A stretch of 64,000 nt of DNA from Mycobacterium kyorinense (lineage in GTDB: Bacteria; Actinomycetota; Actinomycetes; Mycobacteriales; Mycobacteriaceae). Where the stretch lies: NCBI RefSeq assembly GCF_002101735.1, contig NZ_LQPE01000106.1:95956-159955 (forward strand). The letters are read 5' to 3'. The position numbers and the translations under genes are program-made. Below the pieces are notes generated by a model that searched no databases, had not been told where the DNA came from, and saw only the letters and a program-made list of their open reading frames with translations. Shown here one piece after another: positions 35,547-45,086 of the stretch (its first letter is position 1; every line of letters starts with the position of its first letter).

Positions 35547-35963
35547 ATGGACGAGTTACGCCGCAAAGGGTTGGCGAAGATGAACGAGGTCTATGGCTGG
35601 GAGATGCCGAACGTCGAGGGCGACGCCTACTTCGACCTGACCGTCGACCACCTGTTCGGCAGCATCTGGACCCGACCGGGATTGTCGATGCGGGACAAGC
35701 GCATCATGACGCTGACCGCGGTGACGGCGATCGGAAACCGCGACCTCGCCGAGATCCAAATCAACGCAGCGCTCCTCAACGGCGAACTCACCGAGACCGA
35801 ACTGAAGGAGATGGCCGTCTTCCTCACCCACTACCTGGGGTTCCCGCTGGGGTCGGCGCTTAACGGCGCCGTCGACGCCGTCGTCGCAAAGCGCAAAAAG
35901 GGCGCCGGAGAGGACAAGAAGGCCAACGTCGACGCCGCCGTGAAGATGCACAAGGGCGAGTAG
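35547..35963 (+). CDS. Carboxymuconolactone-decarboxylase-like protein (Rv0771-like)
   Basis: A 138-residue all-alpha CMD-family protein. The pattern FGSIWTRPGLSMRDKRIMTL, IGNRDLAEIQINAALLNGELTETE (shown in part), and the terminal HYLGFPLGSAL match 4-carboxymuconolactone decarboxylase rather than the AhpD CxxC type; no CxxC is present. Substrate here is unknown. Last gene of the aldA operon; its stop abuts the stop of the convergent TetR gene with no gap. Confidence 0.9.
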   Translation: MDELRRKGLAKMNEVYGWEMPNVEGDAYFDLTVDHLFGSIWTRPGLSMRDKRIMTLTAVTAIGNRDLAEIQINAALLNGELTETELKEMAVFLTHYLGFPLGSALNGAVDAVVAKRKKGAGEDKKANVDAAVKMHKGE

Positions 35964-36557
35964 TTACGGAGTGACCGCCGACGCGACCCAGCGACGCAGA
36001 TAGCGGCGCAGCTCCCCACCTTCCCGCGGCGGTCGGCCGGGGTCGATGACGAACGACTGGATGATGCGCAGCAAGTGCTCACCCAGCTCATCCAAATCGG
36101 CGTCGTCCAAACCCGCTGCGGCCCAATCGACGTCGAATCGCCGCAGCATCGCGTTGGCGAACTGCAGGGCCACGTCCGACGTGACGTCCGCGGTGAACGC
36201 ATTGTGGCGGTCGGGCGCAAGCAGCAGTCCGATGTGTTTGTCGTTCGGCAGCCATTCCAGCGCGGTGGCGATTCCCTCGGTGACCGCATCGACGGGATCG
36301 ATGATTCCCGACAGGTGTGCAGCCAACCGGTCGAGGAAGCCGGTCGCTGCCTGCGTCGCAGCCGCGACCAGAAGCGCGTCGGTGCTGGGGAAGTACCGGT
36401 ACACCGTCTGACGGGTAACCCCGAGCGCGCGTGCCACGTCGGCGATGCTGATGTCGGCGCCGCGTTCGTCGATGGCCTTGCCGGCCGCGGCAAGGATGCG
36501 GTCGACGGCCTCCTCGTCGGATGCCGGGGTTGCGCCGGCCCAGCCGTGGGTGCGCAC
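35964..36557 (-). CDS. TetR regulator paired with a CYP125-like P450
   Basis: A 197-residue TetR protein. HTH at about 15-60 (ISIADVARALGVTRQTVYRYF is the core), then a helical ligand domain with LDELGEHLLRIIQSFV. GTG 36557 shares one base with the stop of the upstream P450, so both are one transcript. The pair is not found between Rv0771 and purD in M. tuberculosis. Its probable operator is the CCATACAC/GTGTATGG inverted repeat before the P450. Confidence 0.85.
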   Translation of the reverse strand: MRTHGWAGATPASDEEAVDRILAAAGKAIDERGADISIADVARALGVTRQTVYRYFPSTDALLVAAATQAATGFLDRLAAHLSGIIDPVDAVTEGIATALEWLPNDKHIGLLLAPDRHNAFTADVTSDVALQFANAMLRRFDVDWAAAGLDDADLDELGEHLLRIIQSFVIDPGRPPREGGELRRYLRRWVASAVTP

Positions 36558-37798
36558 TATCCGTGATAGGAGACTTGCAGGTCTTTGATGCCGTTGATCC
36601 AGCCGGACCGAAGTCGTTCCGGTTCCGCGATTTTGGTGATGTTCGGCAGCTGGTCGGCGATCTCGTTGAAGATCAGCTTGATCTCCATGCGGGCCAGGTT
36701 GGCGCCGATGCAGTAGTGGGCGCCGTTCCCGCCGAAGCCCAGGTGCGGGTTCGGGTCGCGCAGGATGTTGAACTCGAACGGCCGGTCGAAGACTTCTTCG
36801 TCGAAGTTGGCCGAGCTGTAGAACAGGCCGGCCCGCTGGCCTTCTCGGATCGTGACGCCACCGACCTCGACGTCTTTGCGGGCGGTCCGCTGGAAGCAGT
36901 GCACCGGCGTTGCCCAGCGGACGATTTCGTCGACCGCGGTCTCCGGCCGCTCCCGCTTGTAGAGCTCCCACTGGTCGGGATAGTCGGAAAACGCGTTGAT
37001 GCCGTGTGTCATGGCGTTGCGGGTGGTCTCGTTGCCCGCGACCGCCAGCAGGATGACGAAGAACGCGAATTCGGTTTCGCCCAACGATTCTCCGTCGATG
37101 TCGGCCTGCACCAGCTTGGTGACGATGTCATCGGCCGGGCAGCGCCGGCGTTCTTCAGCCATGGTGTAGGCGTAACCCATCAATTCGGCATTGGCGGTGG
37201 TGGGGTCACTGTCGAAGTCCGGGTCGTCGGTGTTCATGATCGCGTTGGTCCACGCGAACAGCCGCTCGCGGTCGGCCTCCGGTACCCCGATCAGGTCGGC
37301 GATCGCCAAGAGAGGCAGCCGCATCGCGATGTCGTCGACGAAGTTGCCGGAGTCCTTCTCGGCCGCGGCCCGCACGATGTCGCGGGCGGCCGATGCCAGC
37401 CGCTCCTCGAGGGAGGCCACGGCGCGCGGCGTGAACAGCCGGGAGACCAGCTTGCGCAGCCGGGTGTGCTCGGGCGGATCGTGGTTGATCAGCAGCGCCT
37501 TGGTGAGCTCGAGCTGCTCGGCAGTCACCCCGTCGGGCAGCCGCATCACGGCGCCCTTGGCGTTGGTGGACCACAGGTCGTTGTCCCGGGAGATGTCCTT
37601 GATGTCGCGGTGGCGGCTGATCACCCAGTATCCGCCGTCGTCGAAGATGTTGGAGCCCGGCGCCTGCGCGTTCCACCAGACCGGGGCGGTCCTGCGCAGC
37701 TGAGCGAACTCCGCCACCGGCATTCCGCGTTTGAGCAGGTCGGGGTCGGTGAAGTCGAAGCCCGCCCCGAACGGACAGGCACGCTCGATTGTCGTCAT
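36557..37798 (-). CDS. Cytochrome P450 resembling CYP125 (steroid/methyl-branched side-chain hydroxylase type)
   Basis: A 413-residue P450. I-helix AVAGNETTRNAMTHG, K-helix EIVR, heme loop FGGNGAHYCIGANLARMEI, and the C-terminal PERLRSGWINGIK, all close to the CYP125/CYP142 style of mycobacterial cholesterol side-chain hydroxylases. ATG 37798 has GGGAGGCGGCGAC before it; an upstream ATG at 37864 would run through the inverted repeat. Exact CYP family needs full alignment. With its TetR it forms a two-gene insertion beside purD. Confidence 0.9.
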   Translation of the reverse strand: MTTIERACPFGAGFDFTDPDLLKRGMPVAEFAQLRRTAPVWWNAQAPGSNIFDDGGYWVISRHRDIKDISRDNDLWSTNAKGAVMRLPDGVTAEQLELTKALLINHDPPEHTRLRKLVSRLFTPRAVASLEERLASAARDIVRAAAEKDSGNFVDDIAMRLPLLAIADLIGVPEADRERLFAWTNAIMNTDDPDFDSDPTTANAELMGYAYTMAEERRRCPADDIVTKLVQADIDGESLGETEFAFFVILLAVAGNETTRNAMTHGINAFSDYPDQWELYKRERPETAVDEIVRWATPVHCFQRTARKDVEVGGVTIREGQRAGLFYSSANFDEEVFDRPFEFNILRDPNPHLGFGGNGAHYCIGANLARMEIKLIFNEIADQLPNITKIAEPERLRSGWINGIKDLQVSYHG

Positions 37799-37845
37799 GT
37801 GTCGCCGCCTCCCTGAGTGATCTGACGCACATCCCAGTGTCCAGA

Positions 37846-37872
37846 CCATACACATGGCTGTCAAGTGTATGG
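37846..37872. promoter_or_regulatory. Inverted repeat CCATACAC-n11-GTGTATGG (putative TetR operator)
   Basis: Perfect 8-bp arms separated by 11 bp, in the 100-bp divergent gap between the P450/TetR pair and purD. It is 48 nt from the P450 start and 27 nt from the purD start. The arms and spacing suit a TetR dimer. Regulation of purD by the same site would be incidental. Confidence 0.5.
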
Positions 37873-37898
37873 CCGTGGGCCGCTATAGGCTCAGCCTC

Positions 37899-39158
37899 GT
37901 GCGCGTCCTGGTGATCGGTTCCGGTGCCCGTGAACATGCGCTGCTGGTGGCGCTCGCCAAGGACCCTCAGGTCGACCTGCTGGCCATCGCGCCGGGCAAC
38001 GCCGGCACTGCGGCCGTGGCCGACCAGCACCAGGTGGACATCACCTCGGTGGACGAGGTGGTGGGCCTGGCGCGGCGCGTCGACGCCGATCTGGTCGTCA
38101 TCGGTCCCGAGGTTCCCTTGGTGCTCGGCGTGGCCGACGCCGTGCGCGACGCCGGCATCGCCTGCTTCGGGCCCAGTAAGGCCGCCGCACGCATCGAGGG
38201 CTCCAAGGCGTTCGCCAAGGACGTGATGGCCGCGGCCGGTGTGCGCACGGCCTCCAGCGAAATGGTCGACAACCCAGCGCATTTGGATGCCGCGCTGGAC
38301 CGGTTCAGCGGGCAAGCCGCCTGGGTGGTCAAAGACGACCGGCTGGCCGCGGGTAAGGGCGTGGTGGTGACGCAGGACCGGGCGGTCGCGCGCTCACACG
38401 CCGCCGGTCTCCTCGAGGCGGGGCACCCGGTGCTGTTGGAGTCCTACCTCGACGGCCCCGAGGTGTCGCTGTTCTGTGTCGTCGACGGCAAGACCGTGGT
38501 CCCGCTGCTGGCGGCCCAGGACTTCAAGCGTGTCGGCGACGGCGACACCGGCCCCAACACCGGGGGGATGGGGGCCTACGCTCCGCTGCCGTGGCTACCG
38601 GCCGACACCTACCGCGACATCGTCGCTCAGATCGTGGAACCCGTTGCGGCCGAACTGGTTCAACGGGGCTGCCCGTTCTCCGGGCTGCTGTACGCCGGGC
38701 TGGCGATCACCTCCAACGGGCCGTCCGTCATCGAATTCAATTGTCGCTTCGGCGATCCGGAGACGCAGTCGGTGTTGGCACTGCTGGAATCGCCGCTGGG
38801 ACAGCTGCTGCACGCGGCGGCCACCGGCCGGCTGGCCGACGTCGGGGAACTGCAATGGCGCGACGGCGCCGCCGTCACGGTGGTGCTGGCGGCGGAGAAC
38901 TATCCCGGTCGGCCCCGGCTGGGGGATGTCGTCGCCGGCGCCGACGCCGACGGGGTGCTGCATGCCGGGACGGCCCGGCGCGACGACGGCGCGATCGTGT
39001 CGTCGGGCGGCCGCGTGCTCTCGGTGGTGGGTACCGGCGCGGATCTGGCCGCCGCGCGCGAGGCCGCTTATCGCACGCTCAGCTCAATTCGCTTGCCGGG
39101 CGGTCACTTTCGCAGCGACATCGCGCTGGCCGCCGCGGAGGGCAAGATCCGCGTCTAG
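37899..39158 (+). CDS. purD: Phosphoribosylamine-glycine ligase PurD
   Basis: A 419-residue ATP-grasp enzyme (422 in M. tuberculosis) making glycinamide ribonucleotide in purine synthesis. N-terminal [25 protein letters not shown], the ATP-grasp loop [25 protein letters not shown], and the metal site [15 protein letters not shown] 37899 begins the conserved sequence; upstream in-frame ATGs lie in the operator region. Four-base 3' overlap with the convergent gamma-glutamyltransferase gene. Confidence 0.96.
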   Translation: MRVLVIGSGAREHALLVALAKDPQVDLLAIAPGNAGTAAVADQHQVDITSVDEVVGLARRVDADLVVIGPEVPLVLGVADAVRDAGIACFGPSKAAARIEGSKAFAKDVMAAAGVRTASSEMVDNPAHLDAALDRFSGQAAWVVKDDRLAAGKGVVVTQDRAVARSHAAGLLEAGHPVLLESYLDGPEVSLFCVVDGKTVVPLLAAQDFKRVGDGDTGPNTGGMGAYAPLPWLPADTYRDIVAQIVEPVAAELVQRGCPFSGLLYAGLAITSNGPSVIEFNCRFGDPETQSVLALLESPLGQLLHAAATGRLADVGELQWRDGAAVTVVLAAENYPGRPRLGDVVAGADADGVLHAGTARRDDGAIVSSGGRVLSVVGTGADLAAAREAAYRTLSSIRLPGGHFRSDIALAAAEGKIRV

Positions 39159-40738
39159 AACCCGGCGGCTTGGCCGTCGCGGCGGGGGTCGCTGACCGCA
39201 AGGTAGCCGTCGTCGAGCCGCCAGATCGCCTGGCAGCTGCCGAACTGGTTGTAGTCGTCCACGGCGACCAGTTCATGGCCGCGCGAACGGAGCTCGTCCA
39301 GTGTCGACGGTGGGAAACCGATTTCGCAGGCGACCTGGTTGCCGTGCACCCAACGGAACCGGGGACCGTCGCAGGCTGACTGGGGGTTCTGGCCGTGATC
39401 GACGATCCGCGCCACCACCTGCACATGACTCTGCGGCTGCATGGTGCCGCCCATCACCCCGAAACTCATCACCGCAGCGCCGTCCTTGGTCATGAAGCCG
39501 GGGATGATCGTGTGATACGGCCGCTTGCTGGGCCCGACCTGGTTCGGATGCCCTTTGGTGACAACGAATTCCGTGCCTCGATTCTGCAGGGCGATCCCGG
39601 TGCCGGGCACCACCACCCCGGACCCGAAGCCCATGTAGTTGGACTGGATCATCGACACCATGACTCCTGACGCGTCGGCGGCGGTGAGATACACCGTGCC
39701 GCCGCGCGGCGTTCCGGCGGAGGCGGGCCGGGCCCGTTTCGGGTCGACCAGCGCTGCCCGCTGCGCCAGGTAGTCCTTGTCGAGCAACTGCTCGGGACGC
39801 ACCGGCATGTGATCGATGTCGGCCACATAGGCCTGCGCGTCGGCGAAAGCCAGCTTGATCGCCTCGATCTGCAAATGCATGCTGTCGGCCGAATCCGGTG
39901 GGTACGAGGCCAACTCGAACTGCTCGAGGATGCCCAGAGCGATCAGGGCGACGATGCCCTGCCCGTTGGGCGGGATCTCGTGGATGGTGTAGCCGCGGTA
40001 GCCGGTGCTGATGGTGTCGACCCAGTCGGCGCGATGGTCCGCGAGATCGCCGGCACGCATGGCGCCGCCGCACGCCGCCGAATGCTCCTCGAGTGCGGCC
40101 GCCAGTTCACCGCGATAGAACGCCTCGCCATTGGTGGCGGCGATCTTCTCCAGCGTGGTCGCGTGGTCGGGCAACGTGACCAGCTCTCCGGCGTGCGGCG
40201 CCCGGCCGCCGGGCATGAACACGTCGGCGAAGCCGGGTTGCGAGGCGAAGATCGGCACCTGCGCGGCCCACTGCGCCGCGATGGTCGGCGAAACGAGAAA
40301 CCCGTTGCGGGCGTAGGAGATTGCCGGCTCGAAGAGGCGGTCAAACGGCAGCCGTCCGAACTTGGCATGCAGTTCGACCCATCCCGACACCGCGCCGGGC
40401 ACGGTGACCGAATTCCAGCCAAGGGCGGGAACGGGGTTGCCGCCGAAGTACTCCGGAGTCCAGGACGCGGGCGAGCGGCCGGAGGCGTTCAGGCCGTGCA
40501 GCCGTTGGCCGTCCCAGACGACGGCAAACGCGTCGGAGCCAATGCCGTTGGAGACCGGTTCCACCACGGTCAACGCGATGGCGGCGGCGACCGCCGCGTC
40601 GACCGCGCTGCCGCCGTCGGCGAGCATCCGCAGGCCGGCCTGAGCGGCCAGCGGTTGCGAGGTGCACACCACGTTGCCTGCAAGCACGGGTGTTCGCGGC
40701 CACGGGTAGGGGAAGTCCCAACCGAACGGCACGGTCAC
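39155..40738 (-). CDS. ggtA: Gamma-glutamyltransferase family protein
   Basis: A 527-residue Ntn-hydrolase precursor in the Rv0773c (ggtA) position. The probable autocleavage/nucleophile Thr is in [12 protein letters not shown], followed by [18 protein letters not shown] and the [18 protein letters not shown] block. The large-subunit part carries [15 protein letters not shown] and PNGQGIVAL. No signal peptide is seen, so it may be cytosolic. Start is GTG 40738; the divergent thiolase begins 72 nt away. It may transfer or hydrolyse gamma-glutamyl or related amide bonds. Confidence 0.92.
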   Translation of the reverse strand: MTVPFGWDFPYPWPRTPVLAGNVVCTSQPLAAQAGLRMLADGGSAVDAAVAAAIALTVVEPVSNGIGSDAFAVVWDGQRLHGLNASGRSPASWTPEYFGGNPVPALGWNSVTVPGAVSGWVELHAKFGRLPFDRLFEPAISYARNGFLVSPTIAAQWAAQVPIFASQPGFADVFMPGGRAPHAGELVTLPDHATTLEKIAATNGEAFYRGELAAALEEHSAACGGAMRAGDLADHRADWVDTISTGYRGYTIHEIPPNGQGIVALIALGILEQFELASYPPDSADSMHLQIEAIKLAFADAQAYVADIDHMPVRPEQLLDKDYLAQRAALVDPKRARPASAGTPRGGTVYLTAADASGVMVSMIQSNYMGFGSGVVVPGTGIALQNRGTEFVVTKGHPNQVGPSKRPYHTIIPGFMTKDGAAVMSFGVMGGTMQPQSHVQVVARIVDHGQNPQSACDGPRFRWVHGNQVACEIGFPPSTLDELRSRGHELVAVDDYNQFGSCQAIWRLDDGYLAVSDPRRDGQAAGF

Positions 40739-40788
40739 CGTCGGATCGTAAGCCTTGGCGGCGACCCCGACTTATCGTCGTCGCTACG

Positions 40789-40799
40789 GTAATTGTTAC
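40789..40799. promoter_or_regulatory. Small dyad GTAA-TTG-TTAC before the thiolase
   Basis: An 11-bp odd palindrome, 10 nt before the thiolase ATG, in an AT-rich pocket of the divergent promoter region. Could be a TetR-type half-size operator; weak on its own. Confidence 0.3.
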
Positions 40800-40809
40800 G
40801 ATTGGCCGC

Positions 40810-41985
40810 ATGCCGAAGCCCGTCATCGTCAGTGCCGTCCGGACCGCAATCGGGACATCGTTCAAAGGTTCACTGGTCAACACCCCAGCGGAGGTGCTGG
40901 CCACCACCGTGCTGCAAGAGGTGGTACGGCGATCCGGACTGGAGCCCGCCGCTATCGACGACGTGATCTTCGCCGAATCCCATTACGGCGGTGGTGATCT
41001 GGCCCGCTATGCCGCGGCCGCGTCGGACATGGTGTCGGTGCCCGGGCAGGCCGTCAACCGGCACTGCGCCGGCAGCCTCACCGCCGTCGCCAACGCCGCC
41101 GCGCAGATCGGCTCCGGCGTCGAGCGCGTCGTGGTCGGCGGGGGCGTGCAGTCGCTGTCGACGGGCCCGCTGATGAACTGGCGCATCCCCGGGCCGAAGC
41201 TGGAGTTCGAAGAACGCTGGATGCCGCCCACCCACGTCGAGACCCCGGATGCCCCCACTCGCGACATGTCGATCACCGTGGGCTGGAACACCGCCCAGGC
41301 GGTCGGCATCACCCGCGAGGAGATGGACGCGTGGGCGCTGCGGTCGCACCAGCGTGCGATAAAAGCGATCGATGAAGGCAAGTTCGCCGACGAAATCGTG
41401 CCGCTGAAAATCCAAACTCCCGACGGCGCATTGGTGGAGTTCAGCGTGGACGAGCACCCGCGTCGCGACACCAGCATGGAGAAGCTGGCGTCGCTCAAAG
41501 TGCTGCACCCAGAAATCGAAGGATTCTCGATCACCGCGGGCAACAGCAGCGGCACCAACGACGCCGCGGCCGCTCTCACGCTGGCCGACGAGGAGTTCGC
41601 CCGGTCCGCCGGGCTCAGCGTGCTGGGCAACGTCCGGACCTGGGCATCCGTCGGCGTCGAACCGAGAGACACCGGCCTGGGCGCTGTGCGGGTGATCGGC
41701 AAGGTGCTGCAGCGGGCCGGCTTGTCGCCCGCCGACGTCACGTTGTGGGAGATCAACGAGGCTTTCGCCTCGGTGCCGATCGCCGCCTGCCGTGAGTACG
41801 GGCTCGACGAGGATCGGGTCAACATCTACGGCAGCGGGTGCAGCCTGGGCCACCCGATCGCGGCCACCGGCGCGCGGATGCTGACCACGCTGGTGCACGA
41901 GTTGGGCCGTCGCGGCGGCGGGATCGGGGTCGCCGCGATGTGTGCGGGCGGCGGTCAGGGCGGCGCTGTCGTCGTCGAGGTGTAG
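40810..41985 (+). CDS. Acetyl-CoA acyltransferase (thiolase)
   Basis: A 391-residue degradative-type thiolase. N-terminal VSAVRTAIGTSFKG, nucleophile Cys in VNRHCAGSLTA (about residue 86-90), NEAFA, GSGCSLGHPIAATGARM with the catalytic His, and CAGGGQGGAV with the second Cys. It would cleave 3-ketoacyl-CoA in beta-oxidation, possibly of steroid side chains. Alanine after the nucleophile Cys where most thiolases have Ser or Gly is a subgroup trait. M. tuberculosis has no thiolase known to me between Rv0773c and Rv0774c, so this is probably an insertion. Confidence 0.94.
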   Translation: MPKPVIVSAVRTAIGTSFKGSLVNTPAEVLATTVLQEVVRRSGLEPAAIDDVIFAESHYGGGDLARYAAAASDMVSVPGQAVNRHCAGSLTAVANAAAQIGSGVERVVVGGGVQSLSTGPLMNWRIPGPKLEFEERWMPPTHVETPDAPTRDMSITVGWNTAQAVGITREEMDAWALRSHQRAIKAIDEGKFADEIVPLKIQTPDGALVEFSVDEHPRRDTSMEKLASLKVLHPEIEGFSITAGNSSGTNDAAAALTLADEEFARSAGLSVLGNVRTWASVGVEPRDTGLGAVRVIGKVLQRAGLSPADVTLWEINEAFASVPIAACREYGLDEDRVNIYGSGCSLGHPIAATGARMLTTLVHELGRRGGGIGVAAMCAGGGQGGAVVVEV

Positions 41986-42000
41986 ACGCCGGGCATCTCG

Positions 42001-42906
42001 CTACGCCGTGAGCAGCGGCGCCATCCAGGTCAGTTCGGCCGGGAGCTGCGAACTCCAGAACGATGCGTCGTGCCCGCCGGGCGAAAACCCGCCCGCCGGC
42101 GGATTGGGCAGCTGGGCGACGAACTGCTTCGTCGCGCTGTAGAACGGGTCGCTGTTGCCGCAGTCCACCCGAATCGGGATGGACGCCAGCGCAGGCATTC
42201 CGAACACCGAGTTTGCCGACCAGTCGTCGGGGCCGTCGAACGCGCCGGGCGCCGCCGCGCCGGGTGACAACCACAACGCCGGGCTCACCGCGCAGATCGC
42301 GGCGGTGCGGGCCGGGCCGAGCCGCCCGCCGAGCAGCAGCGCGCCGTAGCCGCCCATCGACCAGCCCAGAAACGCCACCCGCGACGTGTCGAGTCCTTGT
42401 GTGTCCAGCATCGGGATGAGCTCGCCCAGCACCATCGCTCCCGAGTCCTCACCGGAAGCTCTTTTGTGCCAATAACTTCCGCCGCCGTCGACGGCGACCA
42501 CCGCGAACGGCGGCAATCCGGCGTTGACGGCCTGGGCCAGGCCCTGCTCGACACCGCCGGCCATCACAGTGGACGCGTCAGAGCCCTTGCCGTGCAGGGC
42601 GATCACCGGACGCAGTGCCTTGGTCTGGCCGGGTGGCCGGGCGATCGCCCAGTTGGTCGTGACGCCGCCGCGCGCCGCCGACACAAACGAACCGGTCGAC
42701 ATCGTCGGCGCCGCAGCCGCAGCCGGCTCCAGCGGAGGCGGCGGAACAAGTGGAACCCCGGTGGCGGTCATCGTCACCGGCGTCGACGCGGAGGGCTTGA
42801 CGGGAAGCAGGCTGTCCAGCGCGTAGGCGCCGAGCGCTCCCGCCGCCGCGCCGGCGCCAAGGCGCAGGACAGCGCGACGGCTCAAATTTTGCATGCGGCT
42901 CATCAT
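42001..42906 (-). CDS. Secreted esterase (Rv0774c-like)
   Basis: A 301-residue exported alpha/beta-hydrolase of the esterase D/antigen-85-like kind. The N terminus has a Tat-like SRRAVLRLGAGAAAGALGAYA segment (shown in part), then a Pro/Ala linker. Nucleophile Ser in LGWSMGGYGALL, with DCGNSDPF and GGHDASFW supplying the probable Asp and His. ATG 42906 or 42894. Rv0774c has the same position. Divergent from a TetR gene 72 nt away. Confidence 0.9.
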   Translation of the reverse strand: MMSRMQNLSRRAVLRLGAGAAAGALGAYALDSLLPVKPSASTPVTMTATGVPLVPPPPLEPAAAAAPTMSTGSFVSAARGGVTTNWAIARPPGQTKALRPVIALHGKGSDASTVMAGGVEQGLAQAVNAGLPPFAVVAVDGGGSYWHKRASGEDSGAMVLGELIPMLDTQGLDTSRVAFLGWSMGGYGALLLGGRLGPARTAAICAVSPALWLSPGAAAPGAFDGPDDWSANSVFGMPALASIPIRVDCGNSDPFYSATKQFVAQLPNPPAGGFSPGGHDASFWSSQLPAELTWMAPLLTA

Positions 42907-42978
42907 AAAGCGGTGGTCCTGTGGGCGTTTGTCCGAAAGGGCAATGCGGCCCCTGCCCGACTGGCAGCATGACTATGC

Positions 42979-42995
42979 GTGACAGCAGCTGTCAC
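42979..42995. promoter_or_regulatory. 17-bp palindrome GTGACAG-CAG-CTGTCAC over a TetR start codon
   Basis: Perfect 7-bp arms with a 3-bp centre, beginning exactly at the GTG start of the TetR gene. It encodes the first residues, yet its symmetry and position suit an autoregulatory operator. Could be chance codon symmetry. Confidence 0.4.
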
Positions 42996-43599
42996 TCCCA
43001 AGGGAGAACGTCGGCGGTACGCGCTGGTCAGCGCGGCTGCTGAGCTGTTGTGCGAAGGCGGGTTCGAAGCAGTGCGGCACCGGGCGGTCGCGCGCCGGGC
43101 GGGCCTGCCGCTGGCGTCAACCACCTACTACTTCTCGTGTCTGGACGACCTGATCGCCAGCGCCGTATCGCATGTCGGGATGCTGGAAGTGGCTCAGCTG
43201 CGGGCCCGGGTCGCAGGGCTGTCGCGGCGCCGCCGCGGCCCGGAGACAACCGCCGACGTGCTCGTCGACCTGCTCGTCGGCGACGAGTCCGGCCCTCGCC
43301 TGACCGAGCAGCTGATTTCGCGCTATGAGCGCTATATCGCCTGCGCCCGGCTGCCCGCGTTACGCGACATCCAGCGCCGAAACCTGCGCCAGCGCGTCGA
43401 CGCCGTCGCCGAGGCGATCGAGCGGTCGGGACGCTCGGTGCGGCTCGAGCTGGTGTCGGCGCTGATTTGCGCGGTCGACGGCGCGGTAGTCTCGGCGCTG
43501 GTCGACGACCAGCAGAATGCGCGGGATGTCGCGCGGGCCACGGTGATCGACATCATCGACGTGCTGGCGCCGTTCGACCAGCGGCCCGTACAGATTTGA
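42979..43599 (+). CDS. TetR regulator (Rv0775-like)
   Basis: A 206-residue TetR protein in the Rv0775 position. HTH at about 12-58 with FEAVRHRAVARRAGLPLAST (part). The ligand domain includes ERYIACARLPALRDIQRR. GTG start lies in a perfect 17-bp palindrome. Divergent from the esterase gene and followed 68 nt later by an amino-acid permease; either could be its target. Confidence 0.9.
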   Translation: MTAAVTPKGERRRYALVSAAAELLCEGGFEAVRHRAVARRAGLPLASTTYYFSCLDDLIASAVSHVGMLEVAQLRARVAGLSRRRRGPETTADVLVDLLVGDESGPRLTEQLISRYERYIACARLPALRDIQRRNLRQRVDAVAEAIERSGRSVRLELVSALICAVDGAVVSALVDDQQNARDVARATVIDIIDVLAPFDQRPVQI

Positions 43600-43667
43600 G
43601 CCCACGGCCGGTCTCGTTGGCGGGCACTGTGACAACGCCGGGGGAGGCCGGAGTTCCGGGAGGCGCG

Positions 43668-45086
43668 ATGGAGTCGGGGGCCGTCGCCGAGCAGCCTCGG
43701 CTGCGCCGGGTGCTGGGCCCGGGCTTGCTGCTGTTGTTCATCCTCGGCGACATCTTGGGCACCGGCGTGTACGCGCTGATCGGCGACGTGGCCGCCGAAG
43801 TCGGGGGAGCGGCGTGGGTCGCGTTCCTGCTGGCGTTTCTGATCGCCGCAGTGACCGCGTTGAGCTACCTGGAGCTGGTGACCAAATACCCGCAGGCGGC
43901 CGGAGCGGCGCTGTATGCGCAAAAGGCGTTCGGCAACCAGTTCGTCACGTTCCTGGTCGCCTTCGTCGTGATGTGCGCGGCCATCACGTCGGCGTCGACG
44001 GCGTCGCGGTTCTTCGCGGCCAACTTCGTCGTGGCATTCCATTTCGGCTGGGGCACCGTGGGGGTCACCGCGATCGCGCTGCTGTTCATGGCGGTGCTGG
44101 CCGCGGTGAACCTGCGTGGGGTCGGCGAGAGCGTCAGACTCAACGTCGTGCTGTCCGCCATCGAGATCACCGGGTTGTGCATGGTGATCTTCGCGGGGTT
44201 GTGGGCCTTCGGCAGTCAGCACGTCGACTACTCGAGGGTGATGGCGTTCGACACCGGCGGCAACAAAAGCATTTTCGTGGCGCTGACCACCGCGACATCG
44301 CTGGCGTTCTTCGCGATGACCGGTTTCGAGGATTCGGTCAACATGGCCGAGGAGACCAAGAACCCGGTCCGGGTTTTCCCGAGGGTGCTGCTGGCCGGGT
44401 TGAGCATCGCGGCAGCGGTCTACATCGTCGTGGCGATCGTGTCGGTGGCGTTGGTGCCGATCGGTGCGCTGAAGGCCAGCGACACGCCGCTGATCGACGT
44501 CGTCAGGCTCGGGGCGCCGGGCTTGCCGATCAAGGATGTGCTGCCGTTCATCTCGATGGTGGCGGTGTCCAACACCGCGCTGATCAGCATGCTGATGGCT
44601 AGCCGATTGATCTACGGGATGTCTCGTCAGCGGGTGTTGCCGCCGGTGCTTGGGGCGGTCAGCCGGGCCCGGCGGGCGCCGTGGGTGGCGATCCTGTTCA
44701 CCACGGCGATCGCGTTCGCGGTGATCCTCTATGTCACCGCGTTCGCCAACACCGACGCCATCGAGGTGCTCGGCGGGACGACGTCGCTGCTGTTGCTGGC
44801 GGTTTTCACGATGGTCAACGTCGCCGTGCTGGTGCTGCGCCGCGACGTGCGGGCCGGTCGCCGCCACTTCAGGACGCCGACTCCGCTGCCGGTCATCGGG
44901 TGTGTGGCCTCGCTGTATCTGGTGACGCCGTTATCGGGTCGGCCGGGTCAGCAATATCTGCTGGCCGCCATCTTGGTCGCCAGCGGAGTGGTGCTGTCGC
45001 TGCTCACGCTCGTGCTCAAGCGCCGCCTCGGCGAGCGCGCCGGCGGCATCACCGACGCCGCGCACTTGGGCGACGCTCCGGGTTGA
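43668..45086 (+). CDS. APC-family amino-acid/polyamine permease
   Basis: A 472-residue membrane transporter with about twelve TM segments. The first TM has the APC substrate motif GDILGTGVYALIG, and TM6 the unwound FFAMTGFEDSVNMAEETKNP with the conserved Glu. ATG 43668 follows GGGAGGCGCG; the frame is open further upstream but antisense-like. Not present at this place in M. tuberculosis as far as I know. Its 3' end overlaps the convergent DUF429 gene by 38 nt. Substrate unknown. Confidence 0.92.
   Translation: MESGAVAEQPRLRRVLGPGLLLLFILGDILGTGVYALIGDVAAEVGGAAWVAFLLAFLIAAVTALSYLELVTKYPQAAGAALYAQKAFGNQFVTFLVAFVVMCAAITSASTASRFFAANFVVAFHFGWGTVGVTAIALLFMAVLAAVNLRGVGESVRLNVVLSAIEITGLCMVIFAGLWAFGSQHVDYSRVMAFDTGGNKSIFVALTTATSLAFFAMTGFEDSVNMAEETKNPVRVFPRVLLAGLSIAAAVYIVVAIVSVALVPIGALKASDTPLIDVVRLGAPGLPIKDVLPFISMVAVSNTALISMLMASRLIYGMSRQRVLPPVLGAVSRARRAPWVAILFTTAIAFAVILYVTAFANTDAIEVLGGTTSLLLLAVFTMVNVAVLVLRRDVRAGRRHFRTPTPLPVIGCVASLYLVTPLSGRPGQQYLLAAILVASGVVLSLLTLVLKRRLGERAGGITDAAHLGDAPG

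Noticed and set aside
35964..36971. A 335-codon minus frame extending the TetR protein upstream
   Set aside because: The upstream part is an alternative frame of the P450 gene; the HTH and its short leader begin at GTG 36557.
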